Assembly (NCBI RefSeq): GCF_006517235.1
Contig: NZ_CP041188.1
Coordinates: 806,001-870,000, forward strand
DNA from: Pseudarthrobacter sp. NIBRBAC000502772
GTDB taxonomy: Bacteria; Actinomycetota; Actinomycetes; Actinomycetales; Micrococcaceae
Reading direction: 5' to 3'
DNA length: 64,000 nt
In this document: piece after piece, positions 1 through 8,647 of the stretch
How the letters are laid out: each line of letters starts with the position of its first letter
Numbering within the stretch: the first letter of the stretch is position 1
The notes under the pieces: generated by a model
The model's input: only the letters and a program-made list of their open reading frames with translations
Databases searched by the model: none
Told to the model about the DNA's origin: nothing
Made by a program: the position numbers and the translations under genes

Positions 1-150
1 CAGCCCGGAATACGATCCTTGATTCCGGAAGTGATGCCCAAGTTATCGCAGACAGGGCCGTCAACGCGTTTAGGGCCACACCCACGGTCGGTTTCCAGGC
101 GGCACATGCACTTGTGGCCCAGTAACCCGCTCAGGCTACGGCCACGCCAG

Positions 151-162
151 GGAAACGATTAC
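151..162. promoter_or_regulatory. Candidate LacI-family operator upstream of the first LacI gene
   Basis: The sequence GGAAACGATTAC fits the symmetric LacI/GalR-type core GnAAnCGnTTnC with a central CG. It lies about 55 bp before the LacI start at 216, where an autoregulatory site would be expected. Seen: the dyad. Inferred: that this regulator binds it. A single short match could be chance. Confidence 0.35.
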
Positions 163-215
163 TCGTCTGTGGCCATACTGGTACAGCACCAACACCATGA
201 GGACGTGGGAGACCA

Positions 216-1259
216 ATGACCAATAGATCAGTCGGTATCAAGGAAGTAGCAGTCGCCGCCGGGGTGTCTGTGACCACGGTTTCCCACGTCCTGAATGACG
301 TGTCGTACGCACGGATCAGCCCGGAAACCAGGGGCAAGGTGAAGTCCGCCGCCGAGCAGCTCGGCTACGGTCCCAACCGCCTGGCCCAGGCGCTCCGTAC
401 CCAGCGGACCGGAATGCTTGGCCTGGTCAGCGAGGACATCGCCACCACACCCCATGCGGGACGCATCATCCTCGGCGCAGACGAGGCCGCCCGCGCCCGC
501 GGCTACAACCTGATGATCATCAATACGTCCGGGTCCGCGAGCCCCGAATCCAGGGATGCCGACGTCGAGGCCCTCCTCGAGCGCCGCGTCGACGGCATCC
601 TCTACGCCACCATGTACCACCGCCGCGTGCAGGTGCCGGTCAACCTTGGCAGTGTGCCGTCCGTTCTGGTTGACTCCGTCAGCACCGGCGGCAGCATCAC
701 CGCCGTGGTGCCGGACGAGGAGGGCGGTGCCCGTGCCGCCGTCGGAATCCTCCTGGCGGCCGGCCATACCCGCATCGGCTTCCTTAACAACACCGACGAC
801 GTCCCCGCCACCTGGGACCGCCTCCGCGGCTTCCGGGCCACGCTGACGGAGGCAGGGCTCGACGGCGACGCGGCACCTGTCGAGTCGGAGATCTCCGAAG
901 TGCAGGGAGGCTATGAGGCGGCCCGCCGGATGTTGGGGCGTGAAGACAGGCCCACCGGGCTGTTCTGCTACAACGACCGGATGGCCATGGGCGCCTACCG
1001 GGCCGCGGCGGAGCTGGGGCTGTCCATCCCCGGCGACCTCTCCGTGGTGGGCTTCGATGACCAGGAACTCATCGCGGCAAACCTGTACCCGGGCCTGACC
1101 ACGGTGGCCCTGCCGCACTACGAAATGGGTGCCTGGGCCGCCGAGAACCTGATCGACGCCATCGAGGGCAAGACGGACCTGGCCCTCATGGCGCTCCACC
1201 CGACCATCCTGGACTGCCCGGTGGTGCGGCGCGATTCGGTGGCTGCGCCCGCGCGCTGA
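216..1259 (+). CDS. LacI-family transcriptional regulator of the adjacent fructosidase
   Basis: A 347-aa protein with an N-terminal LacI helix-turn-helix (about aa 8-28, with AVAAGVSVTTVSHVLND), then the hinge region and a periplasmic-binding-protein-like sugar-sensing domain to the C-terminus. Length is normal for the family. The next gene on the same strand, 75 bp downstream, is a GH32 fructosidase, so the likely role is sugar-responsive control of sucrose or fructo-oligosaccharide hydrolysis. A possible operator lies at 151-162. The inducer cannot be read from the sequence. ATG start is followed directly by the HTH, so the start is probably right. Confidence 0.9.
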   Translation: MTNRSVGIKEVAVAAGVSVTTVSHVLNDVSYARISPETRGKVKSAAEQLGYGPNRLAQALRTQRTGMLGLVSEDIATTPHAGRIILGADEAARARGYNLMIINTSGSASPESRDADVEALLERRVDGILYATMYHRRVQVPVNLGSVPSVLVDSVSTGGSITAVVPDEEGGARAAVGILLAAGHTRIGFLNNTDDVPATWDRLRGFRATLTEAGLDGDAAPVESEISEVQGGYEAARRMLGREDRPTGLFCYNDRMAMGAYRAAAELGLSIPGDLSVVGFDDQELIAANLYPGLTTVALPHYEMGAWAAENLIDAIEGKTDLALMALHPTILDCPVVRRDSVAAPAR

Positions 1260-1334
1260 CCGCTGCTGCGTTACCGCCAGTTCCAAGGGCCAAGGCCAGA
1301 ACCTACCGACACCAGACCAAAGGACCCACCACTC

Positions 1335-2882
1335 ATGTCCAGTTGCCTTGATGACGCACGCCACGAGACGGACCCGGCCGGAACCCCGCACCTGCGTCCC
1401 GCCCTCCACTACACGGCGCGGGACACCTGGCTCAATGACCCCAACGGCCTGGTGTTTTACCGCGGTACGTACCACCTCTACTACCAGAACAACCCGTACG
1501 GGACCGTGTGGGGCAACATGTCCTGGGGCCACGCAACGTCCACCGACCTGGTGCAGTGGACCGAGCAGCCCTTAGCCATTGCCTGCGATGATGCCGAGGA
1601 CATCTACTCCGGCAGCATTGTGGTGGACCATGCCAACAGCTCGGGCTTCGGCAGCGCCGAAAACCCGCCCCTGGTGGCCATCTACACCAGCGCGTTCAAG
1701 CCCGGCACCGCCCACGAAGCCACTCAGGCCCAGTCCCTGGCCTACAGCAACGACGCCGGCATGACCTGGACCAAGTTCGCGGGCAACCCCGTCCTGACGC
1801 GCGGCTCGGCAAACTTCCGCGACCCCAAGGTCTTCAGTTACCCCGCCCCTGACGGCCTGTGCTGGGTGATGGCCGCTGTCGAAGCGCGGGAGCAAAAGGT
1901 GGTTTTCTACCGTTCCACAGACCTGCGCGTGTGGGAGCTGGCCAGCGAGTTCGGACCCGCCAACGCCGCCGGGGGAGAGTGGGAATGCCCTGACCTCTTC
2001 CCGCTGCCTGTGGACGGCGATCCGGACAGGACCAAGTGGGTGCTGGTGGTCAACATCAACCCCGGCGCAGTGGCCGGAGGCTCCGGCGGGCAATATTTCG
2101 TGGGCGACTTTGACGGCTTCACGTTCACGCCGGATCCGTCATCCTTGCTTGACTCCCCGGTCTACGCAACCAGCGGTGCGGGCGCCGAGGCTGGACGGCT
2201 CCGCGAATGCCGCTGGCTGGACTGGGGCCGCGACTACTACGCCGCCGTCTCCTTCAGCAATGTTCCCGACGGACGGCGCCTCATGATCGGCTGGCTCAGC
2301 AACTGGGACTACGCCAACAGCCTGCCCACGTTCCCGTGGCGGTCCGGGATGTCGCTGGTCCGCGAGGTCTCGCTGGAAACGGTGGACGGGCGTCCGGCCC
2401 TGGTGCAGGCCCCCATTCTTCCGCCCCTTGAGAGTGTCCAGCTCCTGGACGGCCGCGAGCTTCACGGTGTGCTGCCGCTGCCGGAAATCCTGCCAGGCGA
2501 AGCGCAGGTCATCGACGCCGAGATTCTTCCGGGCGCCGCGGACCACTGCGGTTTCCGGTTCTGGGAGGATTCCGACGGCGGTGCAGCCGTGCTCGCCTAC
2601 GACCCCGCCGCCGGGGTGCTGACCCTGGACCGCCAAGATGCGGGGGAAACGGCATTCCACCCGGCCTTCGCGTCCGTGGAGTCCGCCCCCGTCCTGCTGG
2701 AGGACGGAGTGCTCACGCTGCGCATCGTCGTCGATCATTGCTCTGTTGAGGTCTTCGCCCAGGGCGGGAAAGTGGTCCTGACCGACCTGATCTTCCCGCG
2801 CGTTGGAAACAAGGGTTCGTCCGTGTTCGCCGAGGGCGGCACGGCCATCCTCCGGAAACTGGCTGTCGCCGCAGCCGGCTGA
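1335..2882 (+). CDS. GH32 beta-fructosidase (sucrose or fructo-oligosaccharide hydrolase), cytoplasmic
   Basis: A 515-aa glycoside hydrolase family 32 enzyme. The nucleophile motif WLNDPNG is at about aa 32-38 (Asp ~35), the transition-state stabiliser motif FRDP at about 161-164, and the acid/base motif EC at about 217-218, all in the expected order. The C-terminal third matches the beta-sandwich domain. No signal peptide or membrane segment is visible, so it should act in the cytoplasm on sucrose, sucrose-6-phosphate or imported short fructans. AAAGGA lies upstream of the ATG. No transporter adjoins it in this window, so the substrate is uncertain. Probably co-transcribed with the preceding LacI gene. 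Confidence 0.9.
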   Translation: MSSCLDDARHETDPAGTPHLRPALHYTARDTWLNDPNGLVFYRGTYHLYYQNNPYGTVWGNMSWGHATSTDLVQWTEQPLAIACDDAEDIYSGSIVVDHANSSGFGSAENPPLVAIYTSAFKPGTAHEATQAQSLAYSNDAGMTWTKFAGNPVLTRGSANFRDPKVFSYPAPDGLCWVMAAVEAREQKVVFYRSTDLRVWELASEFGPANAAGGEWECPDLFPLPVDGDPDRTKWVLVVNINPGAVAGGSGGQYFVGDFDGFTFTPDPSSLLDSPVYATSGAGAEAGRLRECRWLDWGRDYYAAVSFSNVPDGRRLMIGWLSNWDYANSLPTFPWRSGMSLVREVSLETVDGRPALVQAPILPPLESVQLLDGRELHGVLPLPEILPGEAQVIDAEILPGAADHCGFRFWEDSDGGAAVLAYDPAAGVLTLDRQDAGETAFHPAFASVESAPVLLEDGVLTLRIVVDHCSVEVFAQGGKVVLTDLIFPRVGNKGSSVFAEGGTAILRKLAVAAAG

Positions 2883-3058
2883 CCTGGGGAGTTCCGCGGT
2901 ACCTTCCAGATCCCGCTACGCCCAGAGGGAACTTTTGCGCGGCACCGTGCGTGAATTACTCCGAACGGTGTATAGCTAGTAGCTGAGGCAGCACCACACG
3001 CGCGTAGACCACTCGCCGTGCAGCACTACCAGGAGGGACGGGGCCAGCCCCCGAACAG

Positions 3059-5125
3059 ATGAAAGCTAAGAGTTTCTTCAAGGGCCCGGGCATCTGGATC
3101 GTTGTTGTGATCGCCATGCTCCTCGTGGCTTTTGCAACACTGGCTCCCGGCGGTGCGGCACGGATCGACACGGACAAGGGCCTTGAGCTCCTCGCGGACA
3201 GCGGCAAGGTTGAGCAGGCAAAGATCTTCGACGGCGAAAACCGCGTTGACCTGACCCTTAAGGACAACCTGGATGTCAATGGCCAGGACAAGGGCAAGAG
3301 CGTCCAGTTCTTCTTTGTCGACGCCCGCGCCATCGACGTCGTCAAGGCCGTCACAGCAGCCAAGCCCGCCAACGGCTACACGGACCAGCCAATCGAAAGC
3401 AACTGGTTCTCCGGCCTGCTCTCGCTGCTCATCCCTGTCATCCTGCTCGGTGCGCTGTTCTGGTTCCTGATGACCCGGATGCAGGGCGGCGGCTCGAAGA
3501 TCATGCAGTTCGGCAAGTCCAAGGCCAAGATGGTCAACAAGGACATGCCGCAAGTGACCTTCGTTGACGTAGCAGGTGCGGACGAGGCCGTGGAGGAGCT
3601 CCAGGAAATCAAGGAGTTCCTGCAGGAACCGGCCAAATTCCAGGCCGTGGGCGCCAAGATCCCCAAGGGCGTGCTGCTGTACGGCGCTCCGGGAACCGGC
3701 AAGACCCTCCTGGCCCGTGCCGTCGCCGGTGAGGCCGGCGTGCCGTTCTTCTCCATCTCCGGCTCGGACTTCGTGGAAATGTTTGTCGGCGTGGGCGCGT
3801 CCCGTGTCCGCGACCTCTTCGAGCAGGCCAAGGCCAACTCTCCCGCCATTATCTTTGTCGACGAGATCGACGCCGTCGGCCGGCACCGCGGTGCCGGCAT
3901 CGGCGGCGGCAATGACGAACGCGAGCAGACCCTCAACCAGTTGCTGGTTGAAATGGACGGCTTCGACGTTAAGACCAACGTCATCCTTATCGCTGCCACC
4001 AACCGCCCCGACGTCCTGGACCCGGCCCTGCTCCGTCCCGGCCGTTTTGACCGCCAGATCTCGGTGGACGCCCCGGACCTGATCGGCCGCGACCAGATCC
4101 TGCAGGTGCACGCCAAGGGCAAGCCGATGGCCCCGGGCGTTGACCTCAAGGCCGTGGCGAAGAAGACCCCGGGCTACACCGGCGCAGACCTCGCCAACGT
4201 CCTGAACGAGGCAGCCCTGCTGACCGCGCGCTCCAACGCCAACCTCATCGATGACCGCGCCCTGGACGAGGCCATTGACCGCGTTATGGCAGGCCCGCAG
4301 AAACGCAGCCGCGTGATGAAGGAACACGAGCGCAAAATCACCGCGTACCACGAGGGCGGACACGCCCTGGTGGCTGCCGCGCTGCGGAACTCGGCGCCGG
4401 TCACCAAGATCACCATCCTGCCCCGCGGCCGCGCCCTGGGCTACACCATGGTGGTCCCGGAGAACGACAAGTACTCGATCACCCGCAACGAACTGCTGGA
4501 CCAGATGGCCTATGCGATGGGTGGCCGCGTGGCGGAGGAGATCGTCTTCCACGATCCCTCCACGGGAGCCTCCAACGACATCGAAAAGGCCACCTCCACG
4601 GCCCGCAAGATGGTCACCGAGTTCGGTATGAGCGAGCGTGTCGGCGCGGTACGCCTGGGCCAGGGCGGCGGCGAACCCTTCCTGGGCCGCGACGCCGGGC
4701 ACGAGCGCAACTACTCGGATCAGATCGCCTACGTGGTGGATGAGGAAGTGCGCCGCCTGATCGACCAGGCGCATGACGAGGCCTACGCCATCCTTACCGA
4801 AAACCGGGACGTCCTGGACCAGTTGGCCCTGGAACTCCTGGAACGGGAGACCCTCAACCAGGCCGAGATTGCGCACATCTTTACGGACATCCGCAAGCGT
4901 GACTTCCGCGAGGTGTGGCTGTCTAAGGAGACCCGTCCGGTCCAGAAGGCCGGCCCCGTGGAATCCCGCCTGGAGAAGTCTGAGCGTGAAGCCCAGGAGG
5001 AAGCCAAGCACGCCCGCCTCGAGGAACCGCTGGACGCGCAGCCGCTGCACCCGCAAGGTGTCCCGGATGACGCCGCATTCCAGGGCGGCATCCCCGACTC
5101 GGGGCCTGACGCCACGCACGGCTAA
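3059..5125 (+). CDS. ftsH: ATP-dependent zinc metalloprotease FtsH
   Basis: A 688-aa membrane-anchored AAA+ protease that degrades unneeded or damaged membrane and soluble proteins. Two membrane segments (about aa 10-30 and 118-140) flank an extracytoplasmic domain. Then come Walker A GAPGTGKT (about 209-216), Walker B IIFVDEID, the second region of homology with RPGRFDRQ, and the zinc site HEGGH (about 431). The C-terminal tail is charged and Pro/Gly-rich, as in actinobacterial FtsH. A good AGGAGG lies 22 bp before the ATG, further than usual, but no in-frame start is nearer. A possible -10 box TATAGC is at 2971. It heads the folate cluster, as in many actinobacteria. Confidence 0.97.
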   Translation: MKAKSFFKGPGIWIVVVIAMLLVAFATLAPGGAARIDTDKGLELLADSGKVEQAKIFDGENRVDLTLKDNLDVNGQDKGKSVQFFFVDARAIDVVKAVTAAKPANGYTDQPIESNWFSGLLSLLIPVILLGALFWFLMTRMQGGGSKIMQFGKSKAKMVNKDMPQVTFVDVAGADEAVEELQEIKEFLQEPAKFQAVGAKIPKGVLLYGAPGTGKTLLARAVAGEAGVPFFSISGSDFVEMFVGVGASRVRDLFEQAKANSPAIIFVDEIDAVGRHRGAGIGGGNDEREQTLNQLLVEMDGFDVKTNVILIAATNRPDVLDPALLRPGRFDRQISVDAPDLIGRDQILQVHAKGKPMAPGVDLKAVAKKTPGYTGADLANVLNEAALLTARSNANLIDDRALDEAIDRVMAGPQKRSRVMKEHERKITAYHEGGHALVAAALRNSAPVTKITILPRGRALGYTMVVPENDKYSITRNELLDQMAYAMGGRVAEEIVFHDPSTGASNDIEKATSTARKMVTEFGMSERVGAVRLGQGGGEPFLGRDAGHERNYSDQIAYVVDEEVRRLIDQAHDEAYAILTENRDVLDQLALELLERETLNQAEIAHIFTDIRKRDFREVWLSKETRPVQKAGPVESRLEKSEREAQEEAKHARLEEPLDAQPLHPQGVPDDAAFQGGIPDSGPDATHG

Positions 5126-5135
5126 GCTTTCTCCT

Positions 5136-5780
5136 GTGACTCACTTCGACGACGACGACGCTCCCGCCTCCGCCGGACACCCGGCGGAGGACGGCTCCCA
5201 CCACAAAAAACACGAGAAAGTGGACCGGCCCCGGATCGAGGCGGCAGTCCGTGAAATCCTCATTGCCATCGGCGAGGACCCGGACCGCGGCGGCCTCGTA
5301 GACACCCCCAGACGGGTCGCCAAGGCCTACGCCGAGGTGTTCGCGGGACTGCACCACGATCCCGCGGACGTCCTCTCCACCAAGTTCGACCTGGACCACG
5401 AAGAACTGGTCCTGGTCAAGGACATCCCGTTCTACTCAACGTGCGAGCACCACCTCGTGCCGTTCCACGGGGTTGCCCACGTCGGCTACATTCCCTCCCA
5501 TGAAGGCAAAGTGACCGGGCTCAGCAAGCTGGCACGCCTCGTGGACATCTACGCCCGACGCCCCCAGGTGCAGGAGCGGCTCACCACCCAGATCGTCGAA
5601 GCAATGGTCAGCCACCTCAAGCCGCGTGGCGCGATTGTCGTTGTCGAATGCGAACACATGTGCATGTCCATGCGCGGTGTCCGCAAGCCCGGAGCAAAGA
5701 CCGTCACCAGCGCGGTCCGCGGGCAGCTTCATGACCCGGCCACCCGTGCCGAAGCCATGAGCCTCATCCTCGGAAGGTAA
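5136..5780 (+). CDS. folE: GTP cyclohydrolase I
   Basis: A 214-aa enzyme that converts GTP to dihydroneopterin triphosphate, the first step of folate synthesis. The open frame runs far upstream inside ftsH, but the GTG at 5136, ten bases after the ftsH stop, gives the expected protein with a short acidic and His-rich N-terminus. Zinc-site residues lie in STCEHH (about aa 100-105) and in [10 protein letters not shown] (about 170-180). The short gap to ftsH and to folP indicates one operon. The gene order folE-folP-folB-folK matches other actinobacteria. Confidence 0.95.
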   Translation: MTHFDDDDAPASAGHPAEDGSHHKKHEKVDRPRIEAAVREILIAIGEDPDRGGLVDTPRRVAKAYAEVFAGLHHDPADVLSTKFDLDHEELVLVKDIPFYSTCEHHLVPFHGVAHVGYIPSHEGKVTGLSKLARLVDIYARRPQVQERLTTQIVEAMVSHLKPRGAIVVVECEHMCMSMRGVRKPGAKTVTSAVRGQLHDPATRAEAMSLILGR

Positions 5781-5790
5781 GTATCAGACC

Positions 5791-6711
5791 ATGGACTCAC
5801 TCGCTGCAGCCCCGGGAACCGGGCCCGCAACATCTCCGCTGCCCATCCTGCGCAAACCGCGCCCGGCCGCGAAATTCGCGGACCTGCCCACCGGCCGCAC
5901 CCTGGTCATGGGCATCCTGAATGTCACCCCGGACTCCTTCAGCGACGGCGGAAAGCACCCGACGGCGGACACTGCCATCGCGGCGGGCCTGCGGATGTTC
6001 TACGCCGGAGCGGACATCATCGACGTCGGCGGTGAATCGACGCGCCCCGGCGCGGAGGACGTCAGCCCGGAGGAAGAACTGCGCCGGGTGATCCCCGTCA
6101 TCGAAGCCCTGGTCAAAGCGGGCGCCCTGGTCAGCATCGACACGACCCACGCCGCCACTGCCGCCGCTGCCCTGAAGGCCGGCGCCGCCATCATCAACGA
6201 TGTTTCCGGGCTGACCATCGAACCTGAGATGGCCGAACTCGTGGCCGCGTCCAAGGTCCCCTATGTGCTCACGCACCGCCGCGGCGACGCCCGCACCATG
6301 GACTCCCTGGCCCAATACCAGGACGTGGCCGGCGAAGTGGTGGCTGAACTGGCCGGCGTCCGCGACAAGCTCTACGCAGCCGGGGTGAGCAAAGAGCAGA
6401 TCATCATTGACCCGGGCCTGGGGTTCGCCAAGAACGACGCGCAGAACTGGGAGCTCCTGCAGCACCTGGACCAGCTGGGCAGCCTGGGGCACAAGGTCCT
6501 GGTGGCCGCTTCCCGCAAGCGTTTCCTGGGCACACTCCTCACGGTCGCCGGCAAGTCCGCCGCCCCGGAGGAACGCGGCGCCGCCACGGCCGCCATTACC
6601 GCGATCAGCGCATTCCGGGGGGCCTGGGCCGTCCGCGTGCATGACGTCGCTCCAAGCCTTGACGCCGTCAAGGTGGCCGCGCGGATGGCCGCCGCCCCTA
6701 CCACCACCTAG
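5791..6711 (+). CDS. folP: Dihydropteroate synthase
   Basis: A 306-aa TIM-barrel enzyme that joins p-aminobenzoate to dihydropterin pyrophosphate. The family signatures GILNVTPDSFSDGG (about aa 41-54) and DVGGESTRPGA are intact, and the pterin-binding region with DPGLGFAK is present. About 30 residues precede the core, more than in minimal DHPS proteins. The GGAAGG that overlaps the folE stop serves as its ribosome site. It is the known sulfonamide target; nothing in this copy looks unusual in the signature loops. Confidence 0.96.
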   Translation: MDSLAAAPGTGPATSPLPILRKPRPAAKFADLPTGRTLVMGILNVTPDSFSDGGKHPTADTAIAAGLRMFYAGADIIDVGGESTRPGAEDVSPEEELRRVIPVIEALVKAGALVSIDTTHAATAAAALKAGAAIINDVSGLTIEPEMAELVAASKVPYVLTHRRGDARTMDSLAQYQDVAGEVVAELAGVRDKLYAAGVSKEQIIIDPGLGFAKNDAQNWELLQHLDQLGSLGHKVLVAASRKRFLGTLLTVAGKSAAPEERGAATAAITAISAFRGAWAVRVHDVAPSLDAVKVAARMAAAPTTT

Positions 6712-6722
6712 GCCGGGCACCC

Positions 6723-7082
6723 ATGGACAGGATCACGCTGAGCGGTGTCACCGCCGTCGGCCATCACGGAGTCTTCGATTTCGAGCGCCGTGAAGGCCAG
6801 CCGTTTGTGGTGGACGCAGTGCTGCACCTGGACTTCGCCAAGGCCGCAGTATCTGACGACGTCCGGGACACCGCCCACTACGGCGAAGTGGCTGAGCGGA
6901 TCAAGGACTGGATCACGGGGGAGCCGCTGAACCTGATCGAGGCCCTGGCCGTCCGGATCGCCGATGGCCTGCTCGCCGAATTTACCGTCCAGGCCGTGGA
7001 CATCACCGTCCACAAGCCCAAGGCACCCATCGAGGTACCCTTCGGCGATGTGGCCGTCAGCGTGCACCGGGAGCGGCCATGA
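6723..7082 (+). CDS. folB: Dihydroneopterin aldolase
   Basis: A 119-aa protein of the FolB family, which cleaves dihydroneopterin to 6-hydroxymethyl-dihydropterin and glycolaldehyde. It has the N-terminal GVTAVGHHGVFDFER motif and the later NLIEALAVRIAD and VHKPKAPI segments typical of the family. It sits 11 bp after folP and overlaps the folK start by four bases (ATGA), so translation of the two is probably coupled. Confidence 0.94.
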   Translation: MDRITLSGVTAVGHHGVFDFERREGQPFVVDAVLHLDFAKAAVSDDVRDTAHYGEVAERIKDWITGEPLNLIEALAVRIADGLLAEFTVQAVDITVHKPKAPIEVPFGDVAVSVHRERP

Positions 7083-7617
7083 GCGGCGGGTACACCAAGG
7101 CCGTCCTGGCCCTCGGCAGCAACCTGGGCGAGCGGAACGACACCTTGTCCGAGGCCGTTGCCGACCTGGTGGACCCGCCGGAAGTCCGGCTGCAGGCCGT
7201 TTCCCCGGTGGTGCAGACCAAAGCCGTGGGCGGCCCGGCCGGCCAGCCCGACTTCCTGAACATGATCATCACCGTGGAAACTACGCTGTCCCCGGAGGAA
7301 CTGCTGAAGCACTGCCAGGCCGTGGAAAACAAGCACCTCCGCGTGCGTGAAGTGCGCTGGGGGCGCGGACGCTCGACGTCGACATCATCACCTACGGTGA
7401 CCTCACCAGTGACGACCCGGTGCTGACCCTGCCGCACCCGCGCGCGGCCGGACGCGCCTTTGTGCTGTATCCGTGGTCGCTGATCGAGCCGGCGGCCACC
7501 CTGGGCGGGGTACGCATCAGCGAGCTGGCTGCCCGCGCCCCCGACTTTGACGACCTTGCCCCGTTCGACGGTTTCGGCGATTACGACGGCGTCCCCACAG
7601 CCGGGGCGGTCGAGTAA
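7079..7617 (+). pseudogene. folK: folK (HPPK), frame broken by an apparent single-base deletion
   Basis: 2-Amino-4-hydroxy-6-hydroxymethyldihydropteridine pyrophosphokinase, coded in two frames. The first (7079-7426) gives LGSNLGERNDTL and the pterin-binding region, then loses homology after VREVRWG. The second frame resumes at once with the family motif (R)TLDVDIITYGD and runs to the stop at 7617. Adding one C after 7363, turning GGGCGCGG into GGGCCGCGG, restores RWGPRTLDVDI and one protein of about 180 aa. No other folK is visible here and folate synthesis normally needs it. A base-calling error is therefore at least as likely as a real mutation. Confidence 0.88.
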
Positions 7618-7620
7618 CCG

Positions 7621-8154
7621 GTGAAGCCCATCAACTCTGTGCGCCTGCTGCTGATCGGCCTGGTCCTGACCGTGGCGGGCTGGTCCACCACCGTGGTGAC
7701 CACACGCTACAGCATGGCCACACCGGTTCTTCCGGCTACCGCGCTGGCCACCATGGGCGTGATTGTCGCCATCACCCTGGTGCTTGGCATCCGTGTGCTC
7801 CGGTGGCGCAACAGCACCAAACGCAAAAAGGCATTGGACCCGATCCTGGCCGCCAGGACCCTGGTGCTGGCCCAGGCGTGCGCTTACGCGGGCACCGTCC
7901 TGCTGGGCTGGCATGTTGGAATCTTTCTGGACCAGCTGCGGATCTGGAACCTGCGCAGCGACCAGGGCATCACCTGGGTGGCAGTAGCTATCGCTGTCGG
8001 CGGTCTGGTGATGATCGTCGTCGGCCTGCTAGTGGAGCGGTTCTGCAAGATCCCGCCCGAAGACACCGATGCAACGCCCGGTGAGGGGAAACCTGGCCGC
8101 GGCGTACGCGGCGAAGCCGCAGGGGAAGGCGAATATGCGTACGGAGGCGATTGA
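7621..8154 (+). CDS. DUF3180 membrane protein
   Basis: A 177-aa protein with four predicted membrane helices (about aa 9-28, 38-58, 80-102 and 120-141) and a short hydrophilic Gly/Glu-rich tail. It matches the DUF3180 family that follows folK in many actinobacteria, as Rv3605c does in M. tuberculosis. The GTG start lies three bases after the folK stop. Its 3' end overlaps the next gene by about 20 bp. Function is unknown; the context only says it belongs to this old operon. Confidence 0.85.
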   Translation: MKPINSVRLLLIGLVLTVAGWSTTVVTTRYSMATPVLPATALATMGVIVAITLVLGIRVLRWRNSTKRKKALDPILAARTLVLAQACAYAGTVLLGWHVGIFLDQLRIWNLRSDQGITWVAVAIAVGGLVMIVVGLLVERFCKIPPEDTDATPGEGKPGRGVRGEAAGEGEYAYGGD

Positions 8155-8647
8155 TCCGCCGGGCATTACCTGGCAGCGGGTATCCCCGAAATATGTCACG
8201 GTGCGGCTGGTGCAGTGGGCCATCGGGAACCTGGTCACGGTGATCGTCCTGAGCCTGCCCCTCGTTCTTGTCCTGCTCGGCTGGTGGCGCTGGCCCCCGC
8301 TGTGGCTGGCCATCACCGTCCCGGCGGTGACTCTGGTTCTGGCCATCTGGCGGCTGCTGCTGATCCCGCGCCAGGTGCGCGCCATCGGTTACGCCGAGCG
8401 CGACGATGACCTCCTGATCCGGGGCGGCATCTTCTTCCAACGGACCATGACGGTCCCCTACGGCCGCATGCAATACGTGGACATCGGCGTTGGCCCGGTG
8501 GAACGCGGGCTGGGACTCTGCACGCTCAAACTCCACACCGCCTCGCCCGGAACCAACGCCACCATCCCCGGCCTGCCCGCTGCGGAAGGGGCACGCCTGC
8601 GCGAGCAGCTCGCCGCCCGCGGTGAAGCGAGGCTGGCAGGGCTGTGA
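8135..8647 (+). CDS. PH domain-containing membrane protein (short, YdbS-like)
   Basis: A 170-aa protein with two membrane helices near aa 25-70 followed by a bacterial PH domain (bPH2, formerly DUF304). The latter shows the pattern DDLLIRGGIFFQRTMTVPYGRMQ near aa 89-111. The ATG at 8135 is preferred over the longer frame because a GGGGAAGG sits just upstream. It overlaps the DUF3180 gene before it and the next PH gene after it, so the three are translationally coupled. Paired YdbS/YdbT-like genes are common in Gram-positives and are thought to act at the membrane; the exact role is unknown. Confidence 0.85.
   Translation: MRTEAIDPPGITWQRVSPKYVTVRLVQWAIGNLVTVIVLSLPLVLVLLGWWRWPPLWLAITVPAVTLVLAIWRLLLIPRQVRAIGYAERDDDLLIRGGIFFQRTMTVPYGRMQYVDIGVGPVERGLGLCTLKLHTASPGTNATIPGLPAAEGARLREQLAARGEARLAGL

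Noticed and set aside
2883..3058. Classic terminator after the first GH32 gene
   Set aside because: Only a six-base AGTTCC/GGAACT match with a long loop is present before TTTT; too weak to call.
3026..5119. 697-codon open frame antisense to ftsH
   Set aside because: Codons mirror the GC bias of ftsH; the product has no domain and the sense strand is an unmistakable FtsH.
4773..5135. N-terminal extension of folE into ftsH
   Set aside because: This part is out of frame with ftsH and reads Arg/Ser-rich noise; GTG at 5136 gives the normal GTP cyclohydrolase length.
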